15,691 nt of DNA. Origin: Flavobacterium sp. (lineage in GTDB: Bacteria > Bacteroidota > Bacteroidia > Flavobacteriales > Flavobacteriaceae). Position numbers and translations under genes: made by a program. Shown piece by piece: positions 1-6,821 of the stretch. The notes under the pieces are model-generated. The model saw only the letters and a list, made by a program, of their open reading frames with translations. It ran no database searches and was not told the DNA's origin. Position 1 is the first letter of the stretch. Every line of letters begins with the position of its first letter. The DNA lies in assembly GCF_020217025.1 (NCBI RefSeq), contig NZ_JAIWOF010000067.1:1-15691 (forward strand), written 5' to 3'.

Positions 1-43
1 TTGTTGTTGCAAAAAGGAAAGAAAAATTATTATGTGATTAAGG

Positions 44-1024
44 TTAAATAACCATAAGGTTACAACCACGAATATCTGAATTATCAAAACGTCCCAACAC
101 TTCGAAAGAATGGTTGGGATATTTTTTTCCCAAATCTTGCGTAGCAATAAACGAACAGGAATTGATATTGGCTAAATCAATTACATTGATTCCGCCTGTT
201 TTTCCTTCAGCAACATAAGTCAAAGCATCTTCAGTATCACGAATTAGAATTTGCATCCATTGAGGACATTCGAAAATACCATCGCCTAAAGAATAAGCTT
301 GTGAAAGTAATTCCGTCATACCATATTCGGAATGAATTTTTGAAACGCCAAATCCGTTACATAAAATTGTATGGAGTTCTTCGCGAATCATTTCTTTTCG
401 TTTGCCTTTCATGCCACCGGTTTCCATGATAATAGTGTTTTTTAATTGGAATTTTTGTTTCTCAATTAAATCCAACAAAGCATATGTAACGCCAATTAAA
501 ATCACGTTTTGACCTGAATTGTCTAACTCGATTAGTTTCGAAATCAATTCATCATAATTATTCAAATAAAACCCAGAATCTTCATGATTACTGCTTTGAA
601 TTAAATCTTCTACCATGTAAATTAACGATGAACCTTCGCGTTCTAAATAGGATGGAAGTAAGGCTAAAACGCAATAATCTTTAATATTACCATAGAATTC
701 TGAAAAACCTAAGCGATAACTCATTTCATACCAACTTACATCGGTAACTAAATGTTTGCTTGTTTGCATTCCTGTGGTGCCACTACTAGTAAATGTTTGT
801 TGAACAGGTTCGGATGAACTTAAAACATCATGGCTTTTAAAAAACTGAATGGGAAGAAAAGGAATTTCGGTTAAGGATTTCACATTAGTTTTGTCTTTCT
901 TTAAGAAGTTGCAAAATTGTTGGTACACAAAATTGTTATCGTACTGATGACGAAATACTTTTAAAGTAATTTTTTCAAATTCTTTTTTTGAGCTAATTTG
1001 GAAAATGTCTTCTTGTGAAATCAT
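44..1024 (-). CDS. LuxE-family acyl-protein synthetase / acyltransferase-like protein
   Basis: Predicted 326-residue cytoplasmic enzyme of the LuxE/PaaK group, relatives of adenylate-forming enzymes that activate a carboxylic (fatty) acid with ATP. Visible motifs, numbered from the start chosen here, are the phosphate-binding loop SSGTTG at about 80-85, ETGGMKG at about 201-207 and HSEYGMTE at about 231-238, the last two corresponding to adenylate-forming core motifs. There is no signal peptide. The reading frame is open 66 bases further upstream, but that stretch contains the terminator of the preceding gene and the promoter of this one, so the ATG at 1022-1024 is chosen. No luxC or luxD partner is visible, so a luminescence role is unlikely; the substrate is unknown. 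The family call is strong, the physiological role open. Confidence 0.8.
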   Translation of the reverse strand: MISQEDIFQISSKKEFEKITLKVFRHQYDNNFVYQQFCNFLKKDKTNVKSLTEIPFLPIQFFKSHDVLSSSEPVQQTFTSSGTTGMQTSKHLVTDVSWYEMSYRLGFSEFYGNIKDYCVLALLPSYLEREGSSLIYMVEDLIQSSNHEDSGFYLNNYDELISKLIELDNSGQNVILIGVTYALLDLIEKQKFQLKNTIIMETGGMKGKRKEMIREELHTILCNGFGVSKIHSEYGMTELLSQAYSLGDGIFECPQWMQILIRDTEDALTYVAEGKTGGINVIDLANINSCSFIATQDLGKKYPNHSFEVLGRFDNSDIRGCNLMVI

Positions 1025-1028
1025 GGTG

Positions 1029-1059
1029 CAAAAATAGGAAACAAATTTATCATAACTAA
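1029..1059 (-). promoter_or_regulatory. Promoter of the LuxE-like gene, close to its ATG
   Basis: On the minus strand, TATTTTTG (1036-1029) matches the Bacteroidota -7 element TAnnTTTG exactly. A weak TTAG (1059-1056) lies 19 bp upstream where TTG or TTTG is expected. Only four bases (CACC) separate the -7 element from the ATG, so transcription should begin at or next to the start codon. No other ATG follows in the N-terminal part of the frame. Confidence 0.6.
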
Positions 1060-1087
1060 AAAAGCACCAACTTTCGTTGATGCTTTT
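1058..1087 (-). terminator. Rho-independent terminator of the T9SS cargo gene
   Basis: Read on the minus strand, an 11-bp stem (arms 1086-1076 and 1071-1061, with one G-U pair) closes a GAAA tetraloop and runs into six U residues (1063-1058). It begins about 20 bases after the stop codon of the upstream minus-strand gene. Its U-tract overlaps the -33 region of the next gene, so termination and re-initiation are packed into about 60 bp. Confidence 0.85.
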
Positions 1088-1107
1088 CAATATGTTTTAA
1101 AAACTAA

Positions 1108-2028
1108 TTATTGAATAACTAATTTTCTTGTAGCAGTTTTACCTTCTTCCGTAATTTTAACCATATATACACCTGAAGCTAGGTTGCTTACGTCAACTGA
1201 AGTGTTGTTAACTTTAGTTGATAAAACTTCTTTGCCTAAGACATTGTAGATTTTTACATTCATTTCAGCATTAGCAGTTGAAGTAATAAATAATGTATTT
1301 CCTTTTAATGGGTTTGGATACATTGTTAAACCTTTAATGCCATCAAATGAATTTGATGATAATGTTGTTACATTACCAGAAATTATAACGTCGTCAATAC
1401 TAAAATTTCCTCCAGCTTGTTCAGCGTTAAATCCATAAAATCTAAAAGTAACAGGGGTTGTTAGACTTGTAAAACTTGGTCCACTAAGAGTAATGGTACT
1501 TCCATTTTGGCCACCTGTTGCATCTGCGTTGTAAAAGAATATATCTCCTGCAACAACTTCTAAAGCTGTATTTGCTGGGTTGATTGATGCCGTTAAGTTT
1601 GATGCATAACTATCAGCACTTGATCTTACAGCATAATTTCTTACGCCAGTTCCAGATCTTTGAACTCTAAATGTAATTCCTGTTAAATTATAAGTTGTAC
1701 CTGGATTTGGTGTAACAGTAACTTGATAGTAAATAGTTGGATCTAGCGCACCTGTATAGTTTGTGTAAGTGTTATCTCCATTAGCTGCGCCAAGAGGTTG
1801 ATTTGCGAAAGCAAATCTCCCAGCTCCTGCAGAATTAGTAGGAGGAGTTGTTGTGTTAACAGCATTAAAGCTTCCAAGTGTCAACCCTGAAACAACTGGA
1901 ACAGTTGTTGGATCAGTAGCTCCAGTTGTTGTAGTTACTGAAGCGAAATCATAAGTTGCTGTAAAAGGACCTTGTCCGAAAGACAAACAGCTAATTGTTA
2001 TTAAAAATAAAGTGTAAAGTTTTTTCAT
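1108..2028 (-). CDS. Secreted protein with C-terminal T9SS type A sorting domain
   Basis: A 306-residue exported protein. It starts with a signal peptide (MKKLYTLFLI, cleavage probably after FG at about residue 18). A threonine/asparagine/glycine-rich passenger follows to about residue 230, probably all-beta, with no catalytic motif that I recognise. The last ~75 residues are a T9SS type A sorting domain, with MYPNP, VKIYNVLGKEV, VDVSNLASGVYMVKI and a terminal TRKLVIQ. In this family the domain directs the protein through the outer membrane and is removed or lipid-anchored at the surface. I chose the ATG at 2026-2028 rather than one 39 bases upstream, because it begins a standard signal peptide and sits downstream of a good -7 element. 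Function of the passenger is unknown. Confidence 0.85.
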   Translation of the reverse strand: MKKLYTLFLITISCLSFGQGPFTATYDFASVTTTTGATDPTTVPVVSGLTLGSFNAVNTTTPPTNSAGAGRFAFANQPLGAANGDNTYTNYTGALDPTIYYQVTVTPNPGTTYNLTGITFRVQRSGTGVRNYAVRSSADSYASNLTASINPANTALEVVAGDIFFYNADATGGQNGSTITLSGPSFTSLTTPVTFRFYGFNAEQAGGNFSIDDVIISGNVTTLSSNSFDGIKGLTMYPNPLKGNTLFITSTANAEMNVKIYNVLGKEVLSTKVNNTSVDVSNLASGVYMVKITEEGKTATRKLVIQ

Positions 2029-2052
2029 GTTTATGTGAATTAAAATTGAATA

Positions 2053-2060
2053 CAAAGATA
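2053..2060 (-). promoter_or_regulatory. -7 element of the T9SS cargo gene promoter
   Basis: TATCTTTG on the minus strand matches TAnnTTTG exactly, placing transcription start about 20 bases before the ATG at 2028. The -33 element is not clear. The position supports the shorter start for this gene. Confidence 0.6.
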
Positions 2061-2132
2061 AAAACAAATTAAATTTCTTACTAATAAATAGATGTTAAGT
2101 TTAAATTAATTTTATTTTCAAAAAAAATATAA

Positions 2133-2471
2133 CTAATTGATAATTAACTTTCTTGTTGCGGTAGCTTCACCTTCTTTAATTTTGATGATGTAAACTCCAG
2201 CAGCTAAATTGCTTACATTAACTTCTTTGGTAGTGATAATTGTTTCTAGTACTTTTTTTCCAAGTACATTAAAAATTTCCACTTTCTTGTCTAAAGACGA
2301 TTTAGTCGTAATGTAAATTTTTCCAGAGTTTACGGGATTTGGGTAAATGGCTAAGCCCTCAATTGTAGGTTCTTGAGTTTTAGTCGCAACAGTAAATTTG
2401 TTCTCTTGTGCCATAAGACTGACAGAAAACAAAAACATAAAAATAAAAATATAGAAGTATTTTTTTTTCAT
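2133..2471 (-). CDS. Mini T9SS protein: signal peptide plus sorting domain, almost no passenger
   Basis: A 112-residue protein. Residues 1-21 form a signal peptide (hydrophobic FYIFIFMFLF, cleavage after SLMA). Only about 15 residues (ENKFTVATKTQEPTI) follow before a complete T9SS type A sorting domain from about residue 37, with AIYPNP, VEIFNVLGKKV, VNVSNLAAGVYIIKI and terminal TRKLIIN. The domain closely resembles that of the neighbouring 306-residue protein. The gene has its own promoter, and I see no frameshift or truncated upstream frame, so it seems a complete small gene rather than a broken tail. Whether it is a functional decoy, a surface peptide or a decayed cargo gene cannot be told from sequence. 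Confidence 0.8.
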   Translation of the reverse strand: MKKKYFYIFIFMFLFSVSLMAQENKFTVATKTQEPTIEGLAIYPNPVNSGKIYITTKSSLDKKVEIFNVLGKKVLETIITTKEVNVSNLAAGVYIIKIKEGEATATRKLIIN

Positions 2472-2489
2472 TGCAACTAAAATTGAGTG

Positions 2490-2518
2490 TAAAGATAGCT
2501 ATTTTTTAAAAGCAAATA
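2490..2518 (-). promoter_or_regulatory. Promoter of the mini T9SS gene
   Basis: On the minus strand, TATCTTTA (2497-2490) is one base off the -7 consensus, with a TTG 21 bp upstream inside GCATTG. The ATG at 2471 follows about 19 bases after the element. This supports the gene being transcribed on its own. Confidence 0.5.
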
Positions 2519-2529
2519 CAATGCCAAAC

Positions 2530-2557
2530 AAAAAATCCCTCATTTAAGAGGGATTTT
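2530..2557 (-). terminator. Terminator of the beta-helix lipoprotein gene
   Basis: A perfect 10-bp stem, AAAATCCCTC (2532-2541) with GAGGGATTTT (2548-2557), encloses a 6-base loop. Read on the minus strand it runs into six T residues (2535-2530). It lies 21 bases after the lipoprotein stop codon and separates that gene from the T9SS genes. The plus-strand side has only four T residues, so minus-strand use is favoured. Confidence 0.85.
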
Positions 2558-2577
2558 ATGAATAATTTTAGTCTTGA

Positions 2578-3729
2578 TTATAAACCTGTTGTCCAGCCAG
2601 TTGCCCAAGTTGGTGTTGCCCCACTATTTCCAGCACCCGTGTTTGTTCCTACAGTTAAATAAGTTGTATTTGTACCCGCATATTCTGATTGTGTAGTAAT
2701 TGTTGCTCCAAAATAGATAGGATTGAAAGTAACAAAACCATTATCAACGTTTGTGTTAGAACTTGGGTCTTCAACCGCCGATTTAATTTTTAAACCTTTA
2801 GTAAATCCATCAATGTAGATGTTTTGACAATTCCATTTTCCAGTACCTTCTTTTAAAAACATTCCGTGCTCAGAACCTGCTAAATTTCCTTTTAAGATTG
2901 TAAAGTTTTTTAAAGTAGCATTAGTTGTTGGCGTTGCAGCTCCATTGTCTCCATTGTTTGAACCTTCAACTCCTGCTTTAGCTACATCTTTGATGAACAC
3001 ATAGTCAATTGTTCCTGAGAAACCATCTGCAAAGTCAACGGCATCATCTTCACTATGTAAAGCAATTAAATATTTTGGATTAACAGCTCCACCAAAAAAT
3101 TCAATTCCGTCATCGCCACTTTTATAAGCTTGCACATATTCAAAAACTGTTCCGCTACCCACTCCAAATAAGGATACACCGTTAAATTCTTTATCAGCAT
3201 TAAATGCAGCACCCGTATATTCAACTCTTAAATAGCGAATAACTCCAGAACTATCATCGTTTTCAGTACCACCATAAGTTAAATCACCCACTTCTGAAGT
3301 TGCAGTTTGACCAGTTGAACCTCCTTTGTTTGTGCTTGCTCTACCACAAATTACTAAACCACCCCAATCTCCTGTTGCTTTAACAGCGTTACCACTTGTC
3401 ATTACTACTGGGTTAGTAGATGTTCCATTAACATAAAGTAATCCGTCTTGTGCAATTGCAATGTAAGAGGCTGTTCCTCCGGTAGCTTCAATTCTTGTTC
3501 CTGCTGGGATAGTTAAAGTAGCACCGCCTCTTACAATAAATGAACCAGTTAAATTATAAACTTGTGTAGGGTCTAAAGTTGCAGATTGTCCTGATAATAA
3601 TTCACCTTTAAAATCTGCTGGATTGATTGTTACAGCACCATTATTGTTGTCATTTGAGTCTTCATCTCTTGAGCAAGAGACGAAAGTTAAAACAGCTATA
3701 GCTAAAGCTGATAATAGTAAATTTTTCAT
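2578..3729 (-). CDS. Surface lipoprotein with predicted parallel beta-helix fold
   Basis: A 383-residue lipoprotein. The type II signal peptide ends at Cys19 (LTFVSC), and the following SRDEDSND acidic stretch resembles the surface-export signal of Bacteroidota lipoproteins, so display on the outer face is likely. From about residue 45 the chain shows short hydrophobic/glycine repeats typical of right-handed beta-helices (GATLTIPAGTRI, LLYVNGTS). It also has repeated acidic turns, SGDDGIEFFGG and SEDDAVDFADG, that could bind metal. It lies just downstream of the TonB-dependent receptor on the same strand, but a terminator and a separate -7 element lie between them, so co-regulation is likelier than one obligate operon. 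No enzyme motif is recognised; similar proteins are often mis-named transporters in automated annotation. A substrate-capturing partner of the receptor is my inference. Confidence 0.75.
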   Translation of the reverse strand: MKNLLLSALAIAVLTFVSCSRDEDSNDNNNGAVTINPADFKGELLSGQSATLDPTQVYNLTGSFIVRGGATLTIPAGTRIEATGGTASYIAIAQDGLLYVNGTSTNPVVMTSGNAVKATGDWGGLVICGRASTNKGGSTGQTATSEVGDLTYGGTENDDSSGVIRYLRVEYTGAAFNADKEFNGVSLFGVGSGTVFEYVQAYKSGDDGIEFFGGAVNPKYLIALHSEDDAVDFADGFSGTIDYVFIKDVAKAGVEGSNNGDNGAATPTTNATLKNFTILKGNLAGSEHGMFLKEGTGKWNCQNIYIDGFTKGLKIKSAVEDPSSNTNVDNGFVTFNPIYFGATITTQSEYAGTNTTYLTVGTNTGAGNSGATPTWATGWTTGL

Positions 3730-3754
3730 TTTTGTGTTATTTAATTTGTTGAAG

Positions 3755-3762
3755 CAAATGTA
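3755..3762 (-). promoter_or_regulatory. -7 element of the lipoprotein gene promoter
   Basis: TACATTTG on the minus strand matches TAnnTTTG, about 25 bases before the ATG at 3729. No convincing -33 element is seen, which is compatible with an activator-dependent promoter. No 11-bp GTTAY array like the one at 6683-6742 is visible here. Confidence 0.5.
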
Positions 3763-3808
3763 GACTTGAATTGTTTTTTAGTGTTTATCCTAATGTTATT
3801 AGTTTATT

Positions 3809-3842
3809 AAAAAAGAAGGCAGATTTTGAAAAAAAATCTGCC
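3809..3842 (-). terminator. Terminator of the TonB-dependent receptor gene
   Basis: A perfect 10-bp stem, GGCAGATTTT (3818-3827) with AAAATCTGCC (3833-3842), has a 5-base loop. On the minus strand it is followed by TTCTTTTTT (3817-3809). It lies 29 bases after the receptor stop codon. Confidence 0.85.
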
Positions 3843-3870
3843 AAATATTTAATTATTGTTAACTAATTGT

Positions 3871-6642
3871 TTAGAAAGAATATTTCATCGAAATACTAAA
3901 GTTTCTGCCCTTTTTGTAAGAGTCAACTACTACATTTTGAATGTCTTGTGTTCTTTGGATAGTTGGGTCGGTTAGGTTTTTTGCACTAAATCCAAATCCA
4001 ATATTTTTATTTATTTTATATTTCAAAATAAAATCTAAAGTGACAACTTCACTATCTACTAAGTCTCCTTTTCCAGTAACACCAAGCGCATAAATTCTAT
4101 CTGAAAAATAACCTCCTGCTAAAGTTGCTGTTAACGATCTGTCATTTTTAAAATCTTTGTTAAAACTGATGTCAGAGTTTACTAATAAATCAGAAGCGCC
4201 TGTAAGTCTTGAATCTTTATTAGTAAATGCTACACTAATTCCTGGATTCTCTTCAATTACTTTTTGTGTGTCTAAATCTTGGTTTGTGTATAAATAGGAT
4301 ACATTTATTCCAAATCCTAAATTAGTTTTTTCTCCAGTTGTATTACTTTCTCTTGAAATAATGTTTTTTCTCCATTCTCCTTCTATTCCTAATCCAATTG
4401 ATTTGTCTCCAGAATTTACCCATGAGATGTCATTTGTTGCAGAAGCTACTGTAACTTGGTTGATAGGGTTTTGAATGTATTTTCCGAAACCTGTAAATGA
4501 AATGACTTCACCATTTTTAGGGAACATTTCCCATTTTAAATCAAAATTATAATCTGTTGAATTATAAAGATATGGGTTACCAAAATAACTTTGTCCTACT
4601 TCTTCAAATAAGAAAGGTGCTCTTTCTTTAAATTGAGGTAGGGTATAGGTTTTACTTGCCGCTAACTTTATATTTTGTTTTTCGTTAATTTCATATTTTG
4701 CTGTTAAAGAAGGTAAATATTCCATAGTGTCAGATAAATTTTTACCCGTTTTTAATGATGTATTATAAAAAACATCTTGAATAATATATTCAGAACGGAA
4801 ACCAGCAATAACGAATAATTTTGGTGTAAACTGATATTCAATAGCTCCAAATCCTGCAGAAATAATTTGTTGACCATTATAATTTTGAGGCTTTAGTGCA
4901 TTTGGGTTAGTTATATTTCCTCTGAAAGTTCTAATTGAGAAAAATCCTGCATCTAAATTAGCTTGATTGAAATAACCATCTAAATTGTTTAAATCAACGG
5001 TTGGTTGAGAATTATATAATAGTCTATTTACAGAGAGATTTAATTGAGTAGCATCAAAATTAATTTCTTTGTATCTTCCGCTATAACCTGCAATAAATTT
5101 TCCTTTATACGTATTGTCTTCCTTTTTCCCGAATTTATAAGATAAAGTGAAATTTCCTGCAATTTCATCATCTGTCATTTCTTGGTAGTACCTGTGATTA
5201 TCAGATTGATTAATATCAGAAGCTACAAGTCTCGAGTTTGGATCATCCCAAGTGAAAGGAATAATCGTATTTTGCATACGATCTGGGATAACATTTGTCA
5301 TCATATTATAAGATAAGCCCCAGTCAAAATTAATACGTTCTCCAAATTTATGCTCTCCTAGTAATTGGTTTATAATTAAAGAAGTTCTGTCAAATGTTGA
5401 ACGACGAATAAATCCACCACCATTTTGAGCAGCACCAAAAACATCAATAATTCCTGTAAATTCTTCGTGTTTTTGTGATGTAGAGTTTATATACATCGAG
5501 TTTAACTTGATATTATTGTTGCTGTTTATTTTATAATTTATATTAGCCATAGCATTTGAACTAGTTTGATATTCATATGCTTTTCTGTATAAATTTTTTA
5601 CAGCAACGGCTTGTGTGTTTACACTTCCTCTTCTTACACCTTCTTTAAAAGTATATCCATTATCAAAAGAAGTATTTAAAAAGAAACTTAATTTACCGTT
5701 AGAACCTACTGAGTAAGAATCGCCACCTCTAAAGTAGAATGAACTTCCGATAGGAGTTACTGCTTGTTTGTTCCAACTAGTAGTAAAGTTATAACCAGCT
5801 AATGGATTATTTGGTATGGCTAGATTACTAAAACCATGAAAACTTGGTCCGTCTTGCAAATAAAATTTGTTTTGTGAAATTGCATTTGAATTGGCATTCA
5901 TACCACTTCCTACTTCAATCATACCACTTCCTTTGTAAGTTTTAGAAACGATATCCACATTAGCCCCAGCAAAATCTCCATAGTTTTTATAGTTAAATGT
6001 TTTATCAATTCCAATGTATTCTACAATGTCAGTTGAGAAAACATCTAAAGACATGTTTTTAGTAGAAGGATTATTTGATGGTAATGGTAATCCATTCATT
6101 GTAGTAGAATTGTATCGATCACCTAAACCTCTAACAAAAATATCGCTTGAACCTTCTTGTTTAGAAATACCCGATGTTTTTGCAACTGCTGCTGCTACAT
6201 CTCCAATTCCTTTTTTCGAAATTTCTTCAGCTCCAATACTTTGTTTAATTTCAACAGCTTTTTGTTGTTCTTGCAATAAAGCACTTTCTTTTTCTTTAGA
6301 AACCACCTGAATAATTTCAATATCCGCTAATTGAACTCCACTAGCTTCTAAAGTGTAATTAATTACTTTTTTCTCGTTAGCTTTTAAGGTAAATGGAATC
6401 TCTTTAGTTTCGTATCCTAAATATCCAATTACTATAGTGTAGTTGCCAGGTTTTAGGGAAATTGAGTATTTTCCGTTCTCATCTGTAGAAGTTCCTTGTT
6501 TTGTTCCTTTAATTACTATGTTAGCAAAAGGTAAAGGTTCGTTGTTAAATTCTTTATCTAAAATAGTTCCAGTTACAGTTCCATTTTGAGCAAACATTGC
6601 TACTGAAAAGAATAATGATAATAATAAATAACGTAGTTTCAT
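3871..6642 (-). CDS. TonB-dependent outer-membrane receptor with carboxypeptidase-regulatory-like N-domain
   Basis: A 923-residue outer-membrane active transporter. In order: a signal peptide (cleavage after FA at about residue 18); a carboxypeptidase-D regulatory-like domain at about 22-98 (GTVTGTILDKE to VINYTLEAS); a TonB-box-like segment near IEIIQVVSK; a plug domain at about 130-235 (IFVRGLGDRYN, TMNGLPLPS); then a long beta-barrel ending in SISMKYSF, with the terminal phenylalanine of outer-membrane barrels. No SusD-like gene is adjacent, so a glycan SusCD pair is unlikely. Its partner may be the beta-helix lipoprotein downstream. It is divergent from a PhoB/PhoR-like pair and shares with it an intergenic array of 11-bp repeats, so I infer that it is induced by phosphate limitation and imports a phosphorus-containing ligand. 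The receptor class is certain, the ligand inferred. Confidence 0.9.
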   Translation of the reverse strand: MKLRYLLLSLFFSVAMFAQNGTVTGTILDKEFNNEPLPFANIVIKGTKQGTSTDENGKYSISLKPGNYTIVIGYLGYETKEIPFTLKANEKKVINYTLEASGVQLADIEIIQVVSKEKESALLQEQQKAVEIKQSIGAEEISKKGIGDVAAAVAKTSGISKQEGSSDIFVRGLGDRYNSTTMNGLPLPSNNPSTKNMSLDVFSTDIVEYIGIDKTFNYKNYGDFAGANVDIVSKTYKGSGMIEVGSGMNANSNAISQNKFYLQDGPSFHGFSNLAIPNNPLAGYNFTTSWNKQAVTPIGSSFYFRGGDSYSVGSNGKLSFFLNTSFDNGYTFKEGVRRGSVNTQAVAVKNLYRKAYEYQTSSNAMANINYKINSNNNIKLNSMYINSTSQKHEEFTGIIDVFGAAQNGGGFIRRSTFDRTSLIINQLLGEHKFGERINFDWGLSYNMMTNVIPDRMQNTIIPFTWDDPNSRLVASDINQSDNHRYYQEMTDDEIAGNFTLSYKFGKKEDNTYKGKFIAGYSGRYKEINFDATQLNLSVNRLLYNSQPTVDLNNLDGYFNQANLDAGFFSIRTFRGNITNPNALKPQNYNGQQIISAGFGAIEYQFTPKLFVIAGFRSEYIIQDVFYNTSLKTGKNLSDTMEYLPSLTAKYEINEKQNIKLAASKTYTLPQFKERAPFLFEEVGQSYFGNPYLYNSTDYNFDLKWEMFPKNGEVISFTGFGKYIQNPINQVTVASATNDISWVNSGDKSIGLGIEGEWRKNIISRESNTTGEKTNLGFGINVSYLYTNQDLDTQKVIEENPGISVAFTNKDSRLTGASDLLVNSDISFNKDFKNDRSLTATLAGGYFSDRIYALGVTGKGDLVDSEVVTLDFILKYKINKNIGFGFSAKNLTDPTIQRTQDIQNVVVDSYKKGRNFSISMKYSF

Positions 6643-6664
6643 TTTGTGTTGTTAAATTTTGGTG

Positions 6665-6672
6665 CAAAGGAA
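6665..6672 (-). promoter_or_regulatory. -7 element of the TonB-dependent receptor promoter
   Basis: TTCCTTTG on the minus strand (6672-6665) is one base off TAnnTTTG and lies about 25 bases upstream of the ATG at 6642. The -33 position 20 bp upstream (about 6693-6696) is occupied by the second GTTAC repeat, the arrangement expected when a PhoB-class activator replaces the upstream promoter element. Confidence 0.45.
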
Positions 6673-6682
6673 CTGCGAGAGT

Positions 6683-6742
6683 GTTACAGTAAAGTTACTT
6701 GCCTGTTATGAATTAGTTGTGAATGCGTTACCGAATTGTTAA
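6683..6742 (+). promoter_or_regulatory. Array of six 11-bp direct half-sites, candidate Pho box cluster
   Basis: Six pentamers start exactly 11 bp apart on the plus strand: GTTAC 6683, GTTAC 6694, GTTAT 6705, GTTGT 6716, GTTAC 6727 and GTTAA 6738. GTT is invariant while the 6-bp spacers are unrelated, so this is not a simple duplicated sequence. PhoB/PhoP-type regulators bind direct repeats with 11-bp spacing (E. coli TGTCA-like, B. subtilis TTAACA-like), two per dimer, so the array could hold three dimers. It lies between the receptor and the PhoB-like regulator gene. That the adjacent regulator binds it is inference. Confidence 0.75.
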
Positions 6743-6761
6743 TAGATTAAATAATTGTAAA

Positions 6762-6789
6762 CTCCTTTGAACATTTTATTTTATCTTTA
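6762..6789 (+). promoter_or_regulatory. Candidate -7 elements of the phoBR-like operon
   Basis: Two candidates precede the regulator ATG at 6822. CTCCTTTG (6762-6769) resembles the receptor element TTCCTTTG on the other side of the array and has the sixth repeat (6738-6742) about 20 bp upstream, in the -33 position. TATCTTTA (6782-6789) fits the TAnnTTTG consensus better but has no upstream TTG at the right distance. I cannot choose between them from sequence. Confidence 0.4.
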
Positions 6790-6821
6790 CCTTTACAAAC
6801 CAAAACATAACAAATTTTGTA

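Noticed and set aside
44..1024. Bacterial luminescence (lux) locus.
   Set aside because: Only a LuxE-like enzyme is present; luciferase (luxAB), luxC and luxD are absent, and such enzymes occur in non-luminous flavobacteria.
1025..1090. N-terminal extension of the LuxE-like gene to an ATG at 1090.
   Set aside because: The extra 22 codons consist of the upstream gene's terminator and this gene's own promoter; ATG 1022-1024 fits better.
6014..6310. 98-codon plus-strand open frame inside the TonB-dependent receptor gene.
   Set aside because: It is antisense to the well-supported receptor coding sequence, and its product has no recognisable features.
3871..6642. SusC/SusD-type polysaccharide utilisation locus.
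   Set aside because: No SusD-like gene, glycoside hydrolase or sugar-responsive regulator is present; the neighbour is a beta-helix lipoprotein.
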